Under the pieces are notes generated by a model. The model did no database searches. It saw only the letters and a program-made list of their open reading frames with translations, and was not told where the DNA came from. Source: Streptomyces sp. C10-9-1 (GTDB taxonomy: Bacteria; Actinomycetota; Actinomycetes; Streptomycetales; Streptomycetaceae). From it: a stretch of 64,000 bases of DNA. Below are positions 8,550-18,155 of this stretch, one piece after another. Location of the stretch: positions 1-64,000 of the forward strand of contig NZ_JANHKP010000023.1 in assembly GCF_024497955.1 (NCBI RefSeq). Direction: 5' to 3'. Numbering within the stretch: position 1 is the first letter of the stretch; each line of letters begins with the position of its first letter. Both the position numbers and the translations under genes were made by a program.

Positions 8550-10982
8550 TCACCGCCTGCGCAGGTCGCCCTTCCCGCACGCCACGCCGTCCCGGTTCGG
8601 GTCCAGCTTCAGCGGGTCGTCCTTGCCGTTCACCTTCAGCCGCCCGTAGTCGTGCTCCGCCAGCCAGGAGCACCGGGCCCTGGTGGTGGGCGCGACCTTC
8701 TTCGGGAAGACGGTCGGCACGCAGACCCCGGCGCTGCCGTAGTGCCGGTCGCAGCCCGCGACCTGCGGGTCGACCGGGGCCGACGCACGCTTGCGCTGCG
8801 GCTGCTCGGGGGCGGCCTGCGCCTCCTGCGCGAACTCGTGCACATGCGCCGAGGGCGCCTCGGCCGCCATCGCCGCCGGACCGCTCAGGTGGACCCACTC
8901 GGCCACCGAGGGCACGCCGTTGGCGTCGACCGCGAACAGCATGTACCAGCCGGGCGGGGCCAGATTCGGGTTGCTGGTGACATTGAGGTCGATGTTGTTG
9001 CCGTCGACCGTCATCGGCAGGTCCACGAAGCGCTGGTTCGGGTCCGAGGAGTGGGTCACCGCCGCCGGGCGGATGAGCTCCGCCTTCACCACGGGCCGGT
9101 CCACGGTGATCCGCTGGGTGTCGCCGTAGGTCCACTCGCCGTCGATCACCGAGGTGATCTGCGGCCGCGGCCCCTTCAGCAGGTACGGCGGGGTGTACAC
9201 CGACACGTTGTGGTTCCACGACCCGTTGCCCGGGTTGTCGCCCACCGACATCACCCGGCCGTCCGGCAGCAGGAAGGACGAGGAGTGGTAGCCGCGGGCC
9301 TCGGGGTCCGGGGTGACCGGGTCGAAGGTCTCGGTCACCGGGTCGAAGATCGACGCCTCGTAGACCGGGTTGGCCCGGTTGTGCAGAGCGCCGCCCGTCT
9401 CCAGCACCGTGCCGTCCGGCAGCAGCACCGCCGAGACGTACATCTTGCCCTCGGCACCCGTCTGGGGCCGGGGGCCGTCGCCCATGTCGACCGTGCCCTG
9501 CGGGATCGGCGGCCCGTGCACGTAACTCGGGTCGGGCTGCTTCAGGTCGATGATGTCCGTCAGCCGGTTGGCCGCCGGGTTGGTGTCGATGTTGCCGCCG
9601 CCGAGGGTGAGCACCCGCTGGTCCTGGGCCGGCGGCAGCAGCACGCTCGCGGACTGGTCGCGCTCGTCCTTGCTCTGCAGGCCCGGGACCTCGGTGACGG
9701 TGTTCGCCTCGTAGTCGTAGATCGCCGCCCCGGTACCGGGCGTGCCGTTGCCGAAGACGTGGCTGCCCGAGTAGAACAGCCGCCCGTCCTGCATGAGGAT
9801 CATCGACGGGTACAGGCCCCAGTACGACCAGGTCTGGTTGACCTGCCACAGCGGCAGCCACTTGTTCTCGGCGGCCGAGAAGCGCTCGGCGGTCACCGAG
9901 CCGGTGGAGTCCTCCTTCAGACCGCCGAAGGAGATCACGTCGCCGTTGCCGAGGATCGTGGCGGACGGGTACCAGTGCCCGTCGTTCATGTCGTTGGTCC
10001 GGATGTAGGTCTCGGTCTCCGGGTCGAACAGGTAGGAGTCCTTGAGTCCCTGGTAGCCGATGGTGCCGTCGGCGGAGGGATAGCCCTTGTTGCCGGACAT
10101 GATGAGCACCCTGCCGTCCTGGAGCTGGACGTGCCCGGCGCAGAACATGTCGGCGGGGGTCGGGATGACCCGGTAGCTGCCGTCCGCGGGGTCGTACACC
10201 GCGGAGGTGAAGCTGCCCGCCTCGAACAGGGACGGGTCATTGCCGGATCCGGCGATCAGCAGCACCTTGCCGTTGTGCATCACCACCGAGTGCATGGAGC
10301 GCACCGGGTTCTGCACCGGCAGCACCTCCCAGCGGCCGTCCTCGCACTCCTGCGCGGTCCCCGTGCACTCCGGGTCCGGCACGGGGACGCTGACCTCCTC
10401 CATCGCGTAGTCGTCCGTGGTGACCGAACCGGTGCCGTAGACCGAAACACCCCACGCGATCCTGTCGGTGTTCGGCGGCACGGCCGGGGTCCGCACCTCG
10501 GCGCGGGCGTAGTCGGCGCTGATCTCCAGCGTCTTGAGGTCGGTCCAGTACTGCCAGCCCGCGTCCGTGTCCCGGCGGAAGAGGGTCACCGAGACATCGG
10601 GGGTGGTGGACTTGTACCAGAGCGACAGGTCGTACTGGCGGTCCGGGACCACCGTCGGCGCGCAGACCGTGTTCTCGGTGATCAGGGCCTTGCGGTCGCC
10701 GTCGACCCGGCGGGTCAGCTCGACCTTCATGGCCTTGGTGCCCGAGTGGGCGTCGGCGACGGTCTCGAAGGTGTAGTCGTTGTCGCCCCAGCCCGACTGC
10801 GACCAGCAGGCGGGCATGGCACCCGTTCCCGCGGTCTCGAAGCCCGGGTTGCTGATCAGGTTGGGCGGGCCCGCCTGCGCGCTCTGCGGCGCGGATATCA
10901 GCAGAGCCGTGGTGAGGGCGCCGACGGCGAGCAAGGCGGTCCGGGGCCTGCGGCGCAGTCCGCTCCTGAGGGGTGGTGACAT
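8550..10982 (-). CDS. Secreted copper-radical oxidase (galactose/glyoxal oxidase type) with C-terminal Excalibur-like module
   Basis: This 810-residue exported protein has a long arginine-rich signal (GLRRRPRTALL... ending AQA), an N-terminal beta-sandwich region, a kelch propeller and a C-terminal immunoglobulin-like domain. Copper-radical residues are visible: Cys in ADMFCAGH and Tyr in GHWYPS (the cross-linked pair), Tyr-His in RGYHSSSF, and His in VTHSSDPNQRF. About 150 extra residues at the end contain three cysteines and a DPNRDGVACG calcium loop of the Excalibur type. GlxA proteins act with CslA glucan synthases at hyphal tips; a CslA-like GT2 gene sits in the next operon. ATG 10982 follows AAGGGA. 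Confidence 0.88.
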   Translation of the reverse strand: MSPPLRSGLRRRPRTALLAVGALTTALLISAPQSAQAGPPNLISNPGFETAGTGAMPACWSQSGWGDNDYTFETVADAHSGTKAMKVELTRRVDGDRKALITENTVCAPTVVPDRQYDLSLWYKSTTPDVSVTLFRRDTDAGWQYWTDLKTLEISADYARAEVRTPAVPPNTDRIAWGVSVYGTGSVTTDDYAMEEVSVPVPDPECTGTAQECEDGRWEVLPVQNPVRSMHSVVMHNGKVLLIAGSGNDPSLFEAGSFTSAVYDPADGSYRVIPTPADMFCAGHVQLQDGRVLIMSGNKGYPSADGTIGYQGLKDSYLFDPETETYIRTNDMNDGHWYPSATILGNGDVISFGGLKEDSTGSVTAERFSAAENKWLPLWQVNQTWSYWGLYPSMILMQDGRLFYSGSHVFGNGTPGTGAAIYDYEANTVTEVPGLQSKDERDQSASVLLPPAQDQRVLTLGGGNIDTNPAANRLTDIIDLKQPDPSYVHGPPIPQGTVDMGDGPRPQTGAEGKMYVSAVLLPDGTVLETGGALHNRANPVYEASIFDPVTETFDPVTPDPEARGYHSSSFLLPDGRVMSVGDNPGNGSWNHNVSVYTPPYLLKGPRPQITSVIDGEWTYGDTQRITVDRPVVKAELIRPAAVTHSSDPNQRFVDLPMTVDGNNIDLNVTSNPNLAPPGWYMLFAVDANGVPSVAEWVHLSGPAAMAAEAPSAHVHEFAQEAQAAPEQPQRKRASAPVDPQVAGCDRHYGSAGVCVPTVFPKKVAPTTRARCSWLAEHDYGRLKVNGKDDPLKLDPNRDGVACGKGDLRRR

Positions 10983-11071
10983 GGTGTTCCCTTCGTGCGT
11001 TTCTCGGCGGCTCTCGTGCACGTGCGTGCGGCGGCGGCCGCGGGGCCGACGCCGCACGCACGCGGTCTCCT

Positions 11072-11104
11072 GGGCCGGCCGCGCCCGCCCGGCGCGGCCG
11101 GCCC
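11072..11104 (-). terminator. Terminator of the GT2/GT39 operon
   Basis: A perfect 14-bp stem (11072-11085 with 11091-11104) begins two bases past the TAG stop of the GT2/GtrA gene, separating it from the oxidase gene downstream. Confidence 0.85.
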
Positions 11105-11105
11105 G

Positions 11106-12317
11106 CTACCGGGCGGTGTCCAGTGCCCGCGCGCCCGCCCGCCCGCGCCCCGGGGCACCGCGGCGCGGCAGGTAGACCAGCGCCTCGGTCGCCGCGAACC
11201 GCACCACGAAGGTGGTCAGCAGGGCGAGGGCCGTCGCGGGCAGCACGGCCATCCCCCACTGGGCGACGAACAGGGCGATCAACGGGATGCGCAGCAGCAG
11301 GTCGGCGTTGGCGAGCAGGGCGAAGCGGCCGAACCGGTCCGCCCAGTGCCGGTGCCGCCGCCGCTCGCGGAAGAGCAGGACCTCGATCAGGAGGAAGTTC
11401 CACACCACACCGAACTGGTTGGCCACGATCTCGGCCGGCAGGTAGTGCATCCCGCCCGCCACGAGCAGGTGCAGCGCGGCCAGGTTGGGCAGGAAACCGG
11501 TCAGGCCGATCACCCCGAAGGCGGCCATCCGGGCCGCGGCCGAGGCGGTGCGCAGCCCGGACAGGTGGGACAGGAACCGCATCCCCTCCCTGGCCGAGGA
11601 CTTGGACTCGCCCGCGAAGCGGTCCCGGAAGACGAACGGCACCTCCGCCACCGTCTCCGGGCGGCAGCGCACCGCGAGTTCGAGGAGGATCTTGTACCCG
11701 AGCGGTTGCAGCTCGTCGGCGGCCACCACGCTGCGGCGGATGGCGAAGAACCCCGACATCGGATCGCTGATGCCCCGCAGCCTCCGCGGGAACAGGGCCT
11801 TGGCGAGCCAGGTCGCGCCGCGCGAGACGGCGACCCGGTAGCCTCCGGCGAGCCCCTCGCGGCTGCCTCCGGGGAGGTAGCGGCTGGCCACGACGAGGTC
11901 GGCACCGGACGACTCCCCCGCACGGACGAGCTCCGGCACCAGGGCGGGCGGGTGCTGGAGGTCGGCGTCCATCACCACGACCCAGTCGGACCCCGCGCGC
12001 TTCAGTCCCTCGACCACCGCTCCGCCGAGACCGCCGACCGGTTCGTCCCGGTGGAGGACCGCCACCGGGAAGGGGCAGTCCTGGGCCGCGTCGCGGATCA
12101 CCTCCGGGGTGTCGTCGGTGGAGTCGTCGACGAACAGGACCTCGCAGGGCAGCCGGGAGGGCACCGACTCGGTGAGCCTGCGCAGGAGTTCGCGGATGTT
12201 GCCGGACTCGTTGAAGGTCGGCACGACGAGGGTCACGGCGCCGGGCTCGGCGACCTGGCCGACGGTCAGTTCCGGGTCGCCGAGCTCGCCGGCCCCGGTC
12301 CTACGCGGTGTGGTCAC
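11106..12317 (-). CDS. GT2 polyprenol-phosphate glycosyltransferase with C-terminal GtrA domain
   Basis: A 403-residue protein. The N-terminal half is a family 2 glycosyltransferase (VVPTFNESGNI, VDDSTDDTP, VMDADLQHPP, SGADLVVASRY, SDPMSGFFAIRR) of the dolichol-phosphate mannose synthase type, charging a lipid phosphate with a sugar. The C-terminal half has four hydrophobic helices of a GtrA flippase-like domain. The GTG start at 12317 overlaps the stop of the preceding GT39 gene (GTGA), so the two are translationally coupled. Together they likely make and use a lipid-linked sugar for envelope glycosylation. Confidence 0.88.
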   Translation of the reverse strand: MTTPRRTGAGELGDPELTVGQVAEPGAVTLVVPTFNESGNIRELLRRLTESVPSRLPCEVLFVDDSTDDTPEVIRDAAQDCPFPVAVLHRDEPVGGLGGAVVEGLKRAGSDWVVVMDADLQHPPALVPELVRAGESSGADLVVASRYLPGGSREGLAGGYRVAVSRGATWLAKALFPRRLRGISDPMSGFFAIRRSVVAADELQPLGYKILLELAVRCRPETVAEVPFVFRDRFAGESKSSAREGMRFLSHLSGLRTASAAARMAAFGVIGLTGFLPNLAALHLLVAGGMHYLPAEIVANQFGVVWNFLLIEVLLFRERRRHRHWADRFGRFALLANADLLLRIPLIALFVAQWGMAVLPATALALLTTFVVRFAATEALVYLPRRGAPGRGRAGARALDTAR

Positions 12318-14002
12318 TGGGTGCCTCCTTCGCCGCCGACACGGCGGATCTCGATGCGGTCGTCACCCCGGCCGAACACGGCGACCGCCTCGGAGTTATC
12401 CAGGGCCGCCTTGACGTTGGGCAGGTCGACCGCGTCGCGGCGCACGGTCGGCGAGGAGACGACGTAGTCGATGTCCCGCCAGCCTCCCGGGAGGGTCCTG
12501 GTCACCGCCGGGTCGAGGTCGGCCTTGTAGAACCAGATGACGCCGGTGCCGGGGGTGAACCCGTCGTGCACCAGGTCCAGCCACAGGGCGTCGTCGACCA
12601 GTACCCGGGTGGCGGCCGGGTCCTCCACCCGGGTGCCCATCCACGCCGCGGCCGCCCGGTAGGGGGCGTTGGCGTCCGCGGTGAGGGCGTCGCGGTTGCC
12701 CTCGTACCAGTGCGGGACGACGAAGGCGAGGGCCGCCAGCGCCAGCACCCCGGCCAGGGCGCCGCGCACCCGGCGTTCGGCCCGCGGGGCGGCCGCGCGC
12801 CCGACGGGCCGCCGCAGCACCGCGTGCGCCACGCTGGCCGCGCCGCCCGCGAGCACCAGGGCCAGGAAGGGCAGCGCCTGGACGACGTACATCGCCGGGA
12901 GGTAGCCGGAGGGCCGCAGCGCCACCACGGCCAGGATCAGGACCACCAGCGAGGGGCCCGCCAGCGCCCGCGCGGTCACCGACCAGCGCAGCGTGGCCAG
13001 CAGCAGCGCCGCGCCCGCGAGCCCGCCGATCGGCAGCACGGTGTCGTAGTACAGCCAGGAGCGCAGCACCTCGTTCGAGCCCGTGCCCGCCTCCAGGATG
13101 AACCCGGAGCCCGGGCGCCCGAGCTGGTAGGTGATGCCGTCCATCAGCGAGACGTGGCCGGGCCCGGACAGCAGCTCGTTGTTGAGCAGCGCGTACAGGG
13201 GGTAGCACAGCCCGATCAGGGCGCAGGCGGTGATCGCACCGGTGACGGCGAACTTGCGGGTGTCACGGTGGCTGTGCCGCCACATCGTCACCAGCAGCGC
13301 CGGCAGGACCAGCAGCATCGTCTCCTTGGTGAGCACCGACACGGCTCCGGCGAGACCCGCGGCGAAGTGGTGCCACAGGTGCCTGCTCGGGGAGGCGGCC
13401 AGGCAGAACGCCAGCAGCATCCACATCACGGCGATGTTGTCGAGGAAGATCTCCCGCTGGAGCACCACCGACAGCGGCGAGAGGCCGAACATCAGCATCG
13501 CGAGGGCCGCCGCCCAGCGCGGCAGCCAGAGCCGGCGCGCCAGCACGTACAGCAGGACCGCGGAGGCGGCGCTGACCACGAGCATCGCCAGGCGCATCGT
13601 CGCCACGGTCATGGTCTCGGGCGCGATCAGCGACGGGATCCAGGTCAGGAACGCGATCTGGATCCAGCCGAGCGGCGGATGGTCGTACCAGTACGTGTAG
13701 TGCGCCAGGCCCTCGCCCTGCTGGACGGCCCACGCCTGGGCCAGGTAGGTGCCCTCGTCGTCGCTCAGTGCGGGGAAGTGGGCGATGTTCCAGCCCTGCA
13801 CCACCATGATCAGGCACAGCAGGGCGGCACAGATCAGCAGGTCGGGGCGGGAGGAGCGGAAGCGGACGACGGGGCGCACCCAGGCGGCGGCGCCGGTGTC
13901 CGGGGAGGTCGTGCGCTGGGCGGGGATCCGGAGCGTGCCGCCGGGCCCGGCGTCGCCGGCCGTCCCGGTGGTCTCCGGTACGGGGGGCAGGGTCGTCGTC
14001 AC
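12314..14002 (-). CDS. GT39/ArnT-type membrane glycosyltransferase
   Basis: A 562-residue polytopic protein with about 10 membrane helices. The first extracytoplasmic loop holds DDEGTYLAQAW and, further on, YDHPPLGW, features of GT39 (PMT/ArnT) enzymes that take sugars from polyprenyl phosphate on the outer face of the membrane. FLDN and TKETM follow. It overlaps both neighbours by 4 bp (GTGA junctions at 12314 and 13999). The start is GTG 14002 after GAGGAC. The acceptor could be a protein or glycan and is not known. Confidence 0.85.
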   Translation of the reverse strand: MTTTLPPVPETTGTAGDAGPGGTLRIPAQRTTSPDTGAAAWVRPVVRFRSSRPDLLICAALLCLIMVVQGWNIAHFPALSDDEGTYLAQAWAVQQGEGLAHYTYWYDHPPLGWIQIAFLTWIPSLIAPETMTVATMRLAMLVVSAASAVLLYVLARRLWLPRWAAALAMLMFGLSPLSVVLQREIFLDNIAVMWMLLAFCLAASPSRHLWHHFAAGLAGAVSVLTKETMLLVLPALLVTMWRHSHRDTRKFAVTGAITACALIGLCYPLYALLNNELLSGPGHVSLMDGITYQLGRPGSGFILEAGTGSNEVLRSWLYYDTVLPIGGLAGAALLLATLRWSVTARALAGPSLVVLILAVVALRPSGYLPAMYVVQALPFLALVLAGGAASVAHAVLRRPVGRAAAPRAERRVRGALAGVLALAALAFVVPHWYEGNRDALTADANAPYRAAAAWMGTRVEDPAATRVLVDDALWLDLVHDGFTPGTGVIWFYKADLDPAVTRTLPGGWRDIDYVVSSPTVRRDAVDLPNVKAALDNSEAVAVFGRGDDRIEIRRVGGEGGTQ

Positions 14003-15270
14003 CGGCGGGCGTCCTCTCTGGTCTCGGTCAGATCCGTCAGGTGTGCGCCGACGTGGCTGGTCAGCTCCCACTCGTTGCGGCCGGTCTTCTCGCGCCACAC
14101 GGCGCGCACCGCCGCCCCGGCGAGCATCAGCTGGTAGAAGGGGCCGCCGAGGATCAGCTTCACGTAGTGCACGAAGCGCACCCGCAGCCCGTACGCCACC
14201 CCGAAGTCGTGCAGGCCCACGACCTCGAACACGAAGGTGACCAGCGCCGTGATCAGCGGCAGGAAGGTGACGACGGCGATACCGGCGGGCACGTCGAGGA
14301 AGAGCGCGATGCCCACGTTGACCGGGATGATCACACCGGTGAACGCCTGCATGAACGGGGACATCAGGGTGTAGCGGGCCAGCATCCGCTGACCGCGGGT
14401 GGGCAACTGGCGCCAGTCCTTCTTCCGGTACACCTGGAGGAAGCCCTGGTTCCAGCGGGTGCGCTGCTTGAGCAGGCTCATCAGGGTGCCGGGGGTCTCC
14501 TCCCGGGTCACCATGTCGCTGTCGTAGGCGACGACGACCTTCTTGCCCACGGAGGACAGGCGCACACCGAGGTCGCAGTCCTCGGCCAGGCACTCCGGGT
14601 CCCAGCCGTCCGCCTCGCGCAGCACCGCGGTGCGCACGAAGACGGTGTTGCCCCCGAGCGGGATGAACCCCTTCTCGGCGTGCAGGTGCAAACGGCTGCG
14701 GAAGTAGAAGAAGTACTCCAGGCAGTTGCGCAGGCTGTACCAGCTGGAGTGGAAGTTGATGAGCTGCACGCCGCCCTGGACGACGTCGGCGCCGGTGCTG
14801 GTGAAGGCGTGGTCGACGTGGGTGAGCAGCTCGGGGTGGACCTGGTCCTCGGCGTCGAAGACGCCCACCACGTCGCCCCGGCAGTGCGGCAGCGCGGTGT
14901 TCAGCGCCTTCGGCTTGTTCTTGGTCTCGTGGGTGTCGGTGACCACCCGCACTCTGACCGGGTCCCGCGCGGCCGCCCGTTCGGCGACCGCCGCGGTCTC
15001 CGGATCGTCGTGCCCGACGATCACGATGATCTCGAAGTTGGAATGGCTGGATTCCAGTAGCCGTTCGATGGTGTGCTCCAGCACCGCCTGCTCGTGGCGG
15101 GCGGGCAGCAGCAGCGAGAACGACAGCTCCGTGCCGCCCTCCGGGCGGTCGAAGCGGGTGGACGCCAGCGTCTCGGGTGTACGCCAGGCATGCATCTGCC
15201 ACCAGAGCGTGAACGCCGCCATCCAGAACAGCGCCATGGAAATGGCAACGACGAACACCGATATGAGCAC
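13999..15270 (-). CDS. GT2 processive polysaccharide synthase (CslA/BcsA-like)
   Basis: A 423-residue GT2 protein with an N-terminal helix and three to four C-terminal helices. Catalytic motifs appear in order: LLLPARHEQ, IVGHDDPE, FDAEDQVHP (DxD), AEDCDLGVRL (TED-like base) and QRTRWNQGF (Q-R-x-R-W). This is the pattern of processive cellulose/chitin/hyaluronan-type synthases. First gene of a three-gene overlapping operon; begins at GTG 15270. With the copper-radical oxidase downstream it resembles the cslA-glxA locus, though order and operon structure differ. Confidence 0.85.
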   Translation of the reverse strand: MLISVFVVAISMALFWMAAFTLWWQMHAWRTPETLASTRFDRPEGGTELSFSLLLPARHEQAVLEHTIERLLESSHSNFEIIVIVGHDDPETAAVAERAAARDPVRVRVVTDTHETKNKPKALNTALPHCRGDVVGVFDAEDQVHPELLTHVDHAFTSTGADVVQGGVQLINFHSSWYSLRNCLEYFFYFRSRLHLHAEKGFIPLGGNTVFVRTAVLREADGWDPECLAEDCDLGVRLSSVGKKVVVAYDSDMVTREETPGTLMSLLKQRTRWNQGFLQVYRKKDWRQLPTRGQRMLARYTLMSPFMQAFTGVIIPVNVGIALFLDVPAGIAVVTFLPLITALVTFVFEVVGLHDFGVAYGLRVRFVHYVKLILGGPFYQLMLAGAAVRAVWREKTGRNEWELTSHVGAHLTDLTETREDARR

Positions 15271-15437
15271 AAAGCCCCCCTAGGCCCCCTTGCGCCGCGG
15301 CAAGGACCCCCCTTGGCCGTCCGGCGCGCAGACCGCGCCCGCGCACGTACTCCCCGTACGCGCGCGCAACAACGGTCGTTCAGGACTGTAGAGGCGGAGG
15401 ATTGCGTTCCGGTGCTCGTCGGTTAAATTCCGCCGTT

Positions 15438-17471
15438 TCAGCTCCGGTTGGTGAGCTTTTGGGCAAGCTCTGGTGCCGCTGTGGTCGGTGTCTCGCACAC
15501 GAATCCCCGGCACACGTACGCGGCCGGACCCGAACCCACCAAGGGCCTCTCGCGCAACAGCGGAAACTCGCCATCATCGGGCCCACCCACGGCGACGACC
15601 GCGCCGGGCGCCGTCGACAGCAGCGCGGTGCGGTGGAGCTCCGCCCGCAGCGGGTCGCCCTCCGCCCCCACCACCGCCACCTCACGCGGGCCGTCGAGCA
15701 GCGCCTCGGCCACCGCGAGCCCCCAGCCCACGAACCGCGGGGCCCGGGGCGCCAGCGCCTTCACCACGCCCAGCGCCCCTTCGGCCGCCGTGCGGTGGGC
15801 GGCGGAGCCGGTGTGCGCGGCGTAGCCGAGCAGGGCGCCGGCGGCGGCCGTCCAGCCGGAGGGGGCCGCGTTGTCGGTCGGGTCCTGGGGGCGCCGGATC
15901 AGCTCCTCGGCGTCGTGGGCGGTGTCGTAGAGCTCGCCCTCCTCCCCCGTGAACCGGTCCATCACCATGTCCAGCAGGAATCCGGCGAACTCCAGCCAGG
16001 TGCCCTCCCCCTGCACCGCCGCGAGCGCGAGGAAGCCCTCGGCGACGTCCGCGTAGTCCTCCAGGACGCCCGCACCCGACCCGGCGCGGCCGTCCCGGGA
16101 CGTGCGGTGCAGCCGCACGCCCCCGGAGGAGAAGTCCATGTGCACCCGCACCAGCAGGTCCGCCGCCTCCGTGGCCCGCTCGACCAGGTCGGGCCGGTCG
16201 AAGTACGCCCCCGTCTCGGCGAGTGCCGCGATCGCCAGCCCGTTCCAGGCAGCGACCACCTTGTCGTCCCGGCCCGGCCTCGGCCGCTCCTCGCGCGCCG
16301 CGAGCAGCCGGGCGGCGAGCTCCGCGTCGGGCTCGCCGCCGGGCAGGCGCAGCACGGAGGCGCCCTCCTCGAAGGTGCCCTCCTCGGTCACCCCGTACAG
16401 CTCCGCCGCCCGGGCGCCGTCCTCCTCACCGAGCACCTCGCGGAGCCCGGCGGGCGTCCACACGTAGAAGGCCCCCTCGGCGTGGCCGCCGCCGGGGGTG
16501 TCGCTGTCGGCGTCCAGCGCGGAGGCGAAGCCGCCCTCGGCGGTGCGCAGTTCGCGTACCAGGAAGTCCGCGGTCTCCAGCGCGACCCGGCGGGCGAGCG
16601 CACTGCCGGTGGCCCGCCACAGGTGGGCGTAGACGCGGCACAGGAGCGCGTTGTCATAGAGCATCTTCTCGAAGTGGGGGACCAAAGGTTCACCGACCCT
16701 CGGCGTGAGCACGTACCGGTGGAACCCGCCTCCTACCTGGTCGTACAGGCTCGAACGGGCCATCGCGCCGCACAGCCCCTCCGCCATCTCCAGCGCCGCC
16801 ACGGAACCGGCACGCGCGTGGTGGCGCAACAAGAACTCGATCACCATCGACGGCGGGAACTTGGTGTCTCCCTTGAACCACCCGCTCGCGGGGTCGATGT
16901 CCCTGGTCAACTGGAGGAGGGCCAGGGCCTGGGTCTCCTCGGTGGGCGTCCCGGCGTCCCCGGTGCTCAGTTTCCGCCCGGCAAGGTCCCGGGTGATCTT
17001 CCCCGCGACTTCCCCCACCTCGTCCCGGCGGCTCGTCCAGGCGCTGTGTACGCCTTCGAGCACCTGCCGGAAGGACGCCATGCCGTGGCGGGGCTCGGGC
17101 GGGAAGTAGGTGCCGAAGTAGAAGGGCTCCCCGTCGGCGGTCATGAACACCGACATGGGCCAGCCTCCCTGCCCGGTGGCGGCCTGCACGGCCTCCATGT
17201 AGACCGCGTCCACGTCGGGGCGCTCCTCGCGGTCCACCTTGACGCACACGAAGTGCTCGTTCATGTACGCAGCGGTGTCGCCGTCCTCGAAGGACTCGTG
17301 CGCCATGACGTGGCACCAGTGGCAGGCGCTATAGCCGACGCTGAGGAACACGGGGACGCCGCGCCGCCGGGCCTCCTCGAACGCACCGGCCTCCCAGGGC
17401 CACCATTCGACCGGGTTGTCCTCGTGCTGAAGGAGGTACGGGGACGTGGCCTGCGCAAGTCGGTTCGGCAT
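15438..17471 (-). CDS. DUF255 thioredoxin-domain protein (YyaL/SPATA20 family)
   Basis: A 677-residue protein. The N-terminal thioredoxin-like domain opens with NRLAQATSPYLLQHEDNPV and has the CHWC active pair within SACHWCHVMAHESF; a six-hairpin-type helical domain follows with QVGGGFHRY, PHFEKMLYDN and KVVAAWNGLAI. These are signatures of the YyaL family, conserved from bacteria to mammals, whose biochemical role is unsettled. ATG 17471 is preceded by GGATGGGGG. It ends 167 bp upstream of the GT2 operon and is the last gene before the biosynthetic cluster. Confidence 0.9.
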   Translation of the reverse strand: MPNRLAQATSPYLLQHEDNPVEWWPWEAGAFEEARRRGVPVFLSVGYSACHWCHVMAHESFEDGDTAAYMNEHFVCVKVDREERPDVDAVYMEAVQAATGQGGWPMSVFMTADGEPFYFGTYFPPEPRHGMASFRQVLEGVHSAWTSRRDEVGEVAGKITRDLAGRKLSTGDAGTPTEETQALALLQLTRDIDPASGWFKGDTKFPPSMVIEFLLRHHARAGSVAALEMAEGLCGAMARSSLYDQVGGGFHRYVLTPRVGEPLVPHFEKMLYDNALLCRVYAHLWRATGSALARRVALETADFLVRELRTAEGGFASALDADSDTPGGGHAEGAFYVWTPAGLREVLGEEDGARAAELYGVTEEGTFEEGASVLRLPGGEPDAELAARLLAAREERPRPGRDDKVVAAWNGLAIAALAETGAYFDRPDLVERATEAADLLVRVHMDFSSGGVRLHRTSRDGRAGSGAGVLEDYADVAEGFLALAAVQGEGTWLEFAGFLLDMVMDRFTGEEGELYDTAHDAEELIRRPQDPTDNAAPSGWTAAAGALLGYAAHTGSAAHRTAAEGALGVVKALAPRAPRFVGWGLAVAEALLDGPREVAVVGAEGDPLRAELHRTALLSTAPGAVVAVGGPDDGEFPLLRERPLVGSGPAAYVCRGFVCETPTTAAPELAQKLTNRS

Positions 17472-17894
17472 ACCCCCATCCTTGCGCACGGGCCTCCGCC
17501 CCACCCATGCGCCACGGGGGAAGCGCACGAACGGGACGGAGGGGTGCCGGCTCAGTGCTCCCGCGGCCGGACCGGCTGACGAGTGGCGGCACTGCGCCAC
17601 CGCCACAGCCCCCGGCAGGCGGGCAGAGAGAGCCCGAAGAACGCCCCGCACCGCGCGCACCACGGCAATCCGTTCTCCGGATCCGTGGGGCACTCGGCAT
17701 CTCGCGGCCCTCCCGGAGACCGGAGGCCCCTCCCGCGCGGGGGCTTGCCCGACGCCTCGCACACGGCCGTCCTCGTCGCGTGGTCCCGCAGCTCCGGCGA
17801 CCGGCGCGCCGTCGCGGGAAGGCGGCCCCGTCGCCCTGGCGGACCGGCCGGTTCCCCAGGCCTGCGGGCGGTGGTGCAGCCCGGGTCCCGTCGG
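17472..17894. other. Gap between DUF255 gene and ACP gene
   Basis: This 423-bp stretch marks the left border of the biosynthetic cluster. It contains only the doubtful small frame at 17552-17764; no repeat, att site or transposon remnant is visible. Confidence 0.45.
17552..17764 (-). CDS. Possible small cysteine-rich protein
   Basis: A 70-residue frame with GC-rich third positions and a cysteine pattern CPTDPENGLPWCARCG resembling a small zinc knuckle, plus a further Cys near the end. ATG 17764 lacks an obvious ribosome site. Could be a real small protein or chance; no function can be assigned. Confidence 0.25.
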   Translation of the reverse strand: MCEASGKPPRGRGLRSPGGPRDAECPTDPENGLPWCARCGAFFGLSLPACRGLWRWRSAATRQPVRPREH

Positions 17895-18155
17895 TCAGGA
17901 GACCGCCGCGAGCAGGCGGTTGACCAGGGTGGTGAGCTGAGCCGGAGTGGTGGCGCGGGCGAACTCGTCCTCCTGGATGGCCACCCCGAACTCGCGCTCC
18001 AGCCTGCCCAGCGTCTCCAGCAGGGCGAGGGAGTCGTAGCCCAGGGCGGCGAAGTCGAGGTCCTCGGGCCGACCGCCGGCGGCCTCGATCGGGTCCCCCT
18101 CGCCGGCGCAGTCCCGGATGATCTCCATGAGCCTGTCGGTCGTCAGCTGATTCAT
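17895..18155 (-). CDS. Type II PKS acyl carrier protein
   Basis: An 86-residue acyl carrier protein. Ser42 in LGYDSLALLE is the phosphopantetheine site. It carries the growing poly-beta-ketone between the KS-CLF and the malonyl transferase. ATG 18155 overlaps the CLF stop codon (ATGA) and follows GGAGAG, so synthesis is coupled to CLF. It is the last gene of the KS-alpha/CLF/ACP unit and forms the left edge of the cluster. Confidence 0.95.
   Translation of the reverse strand: MNQLTTDRLMEIIRDCAGEGDPIEAAGGRPEDLDFAALGYDSLALLETLGRLEREFGVAIQEDEFARATTPAQLTTLVNRLLAAVS

Noticed and set aside
8535..10979. An 814-codon open frame on the plus strand opposite the copper-radical oxidase gene
   Set aside because: Its product is a low-complexity Arg/Val/Gly/His-rich shadow; the minus-strand frame encodes a recognisable enzyme with signal peptide and catalytic residues.
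15402..17579. A 725-codon plus-strand frame opposite the DUF255 gene
   Set aside because: Shadow frame; the opposite strand has the conserved CHWC thioredoxin motif and family signatures.
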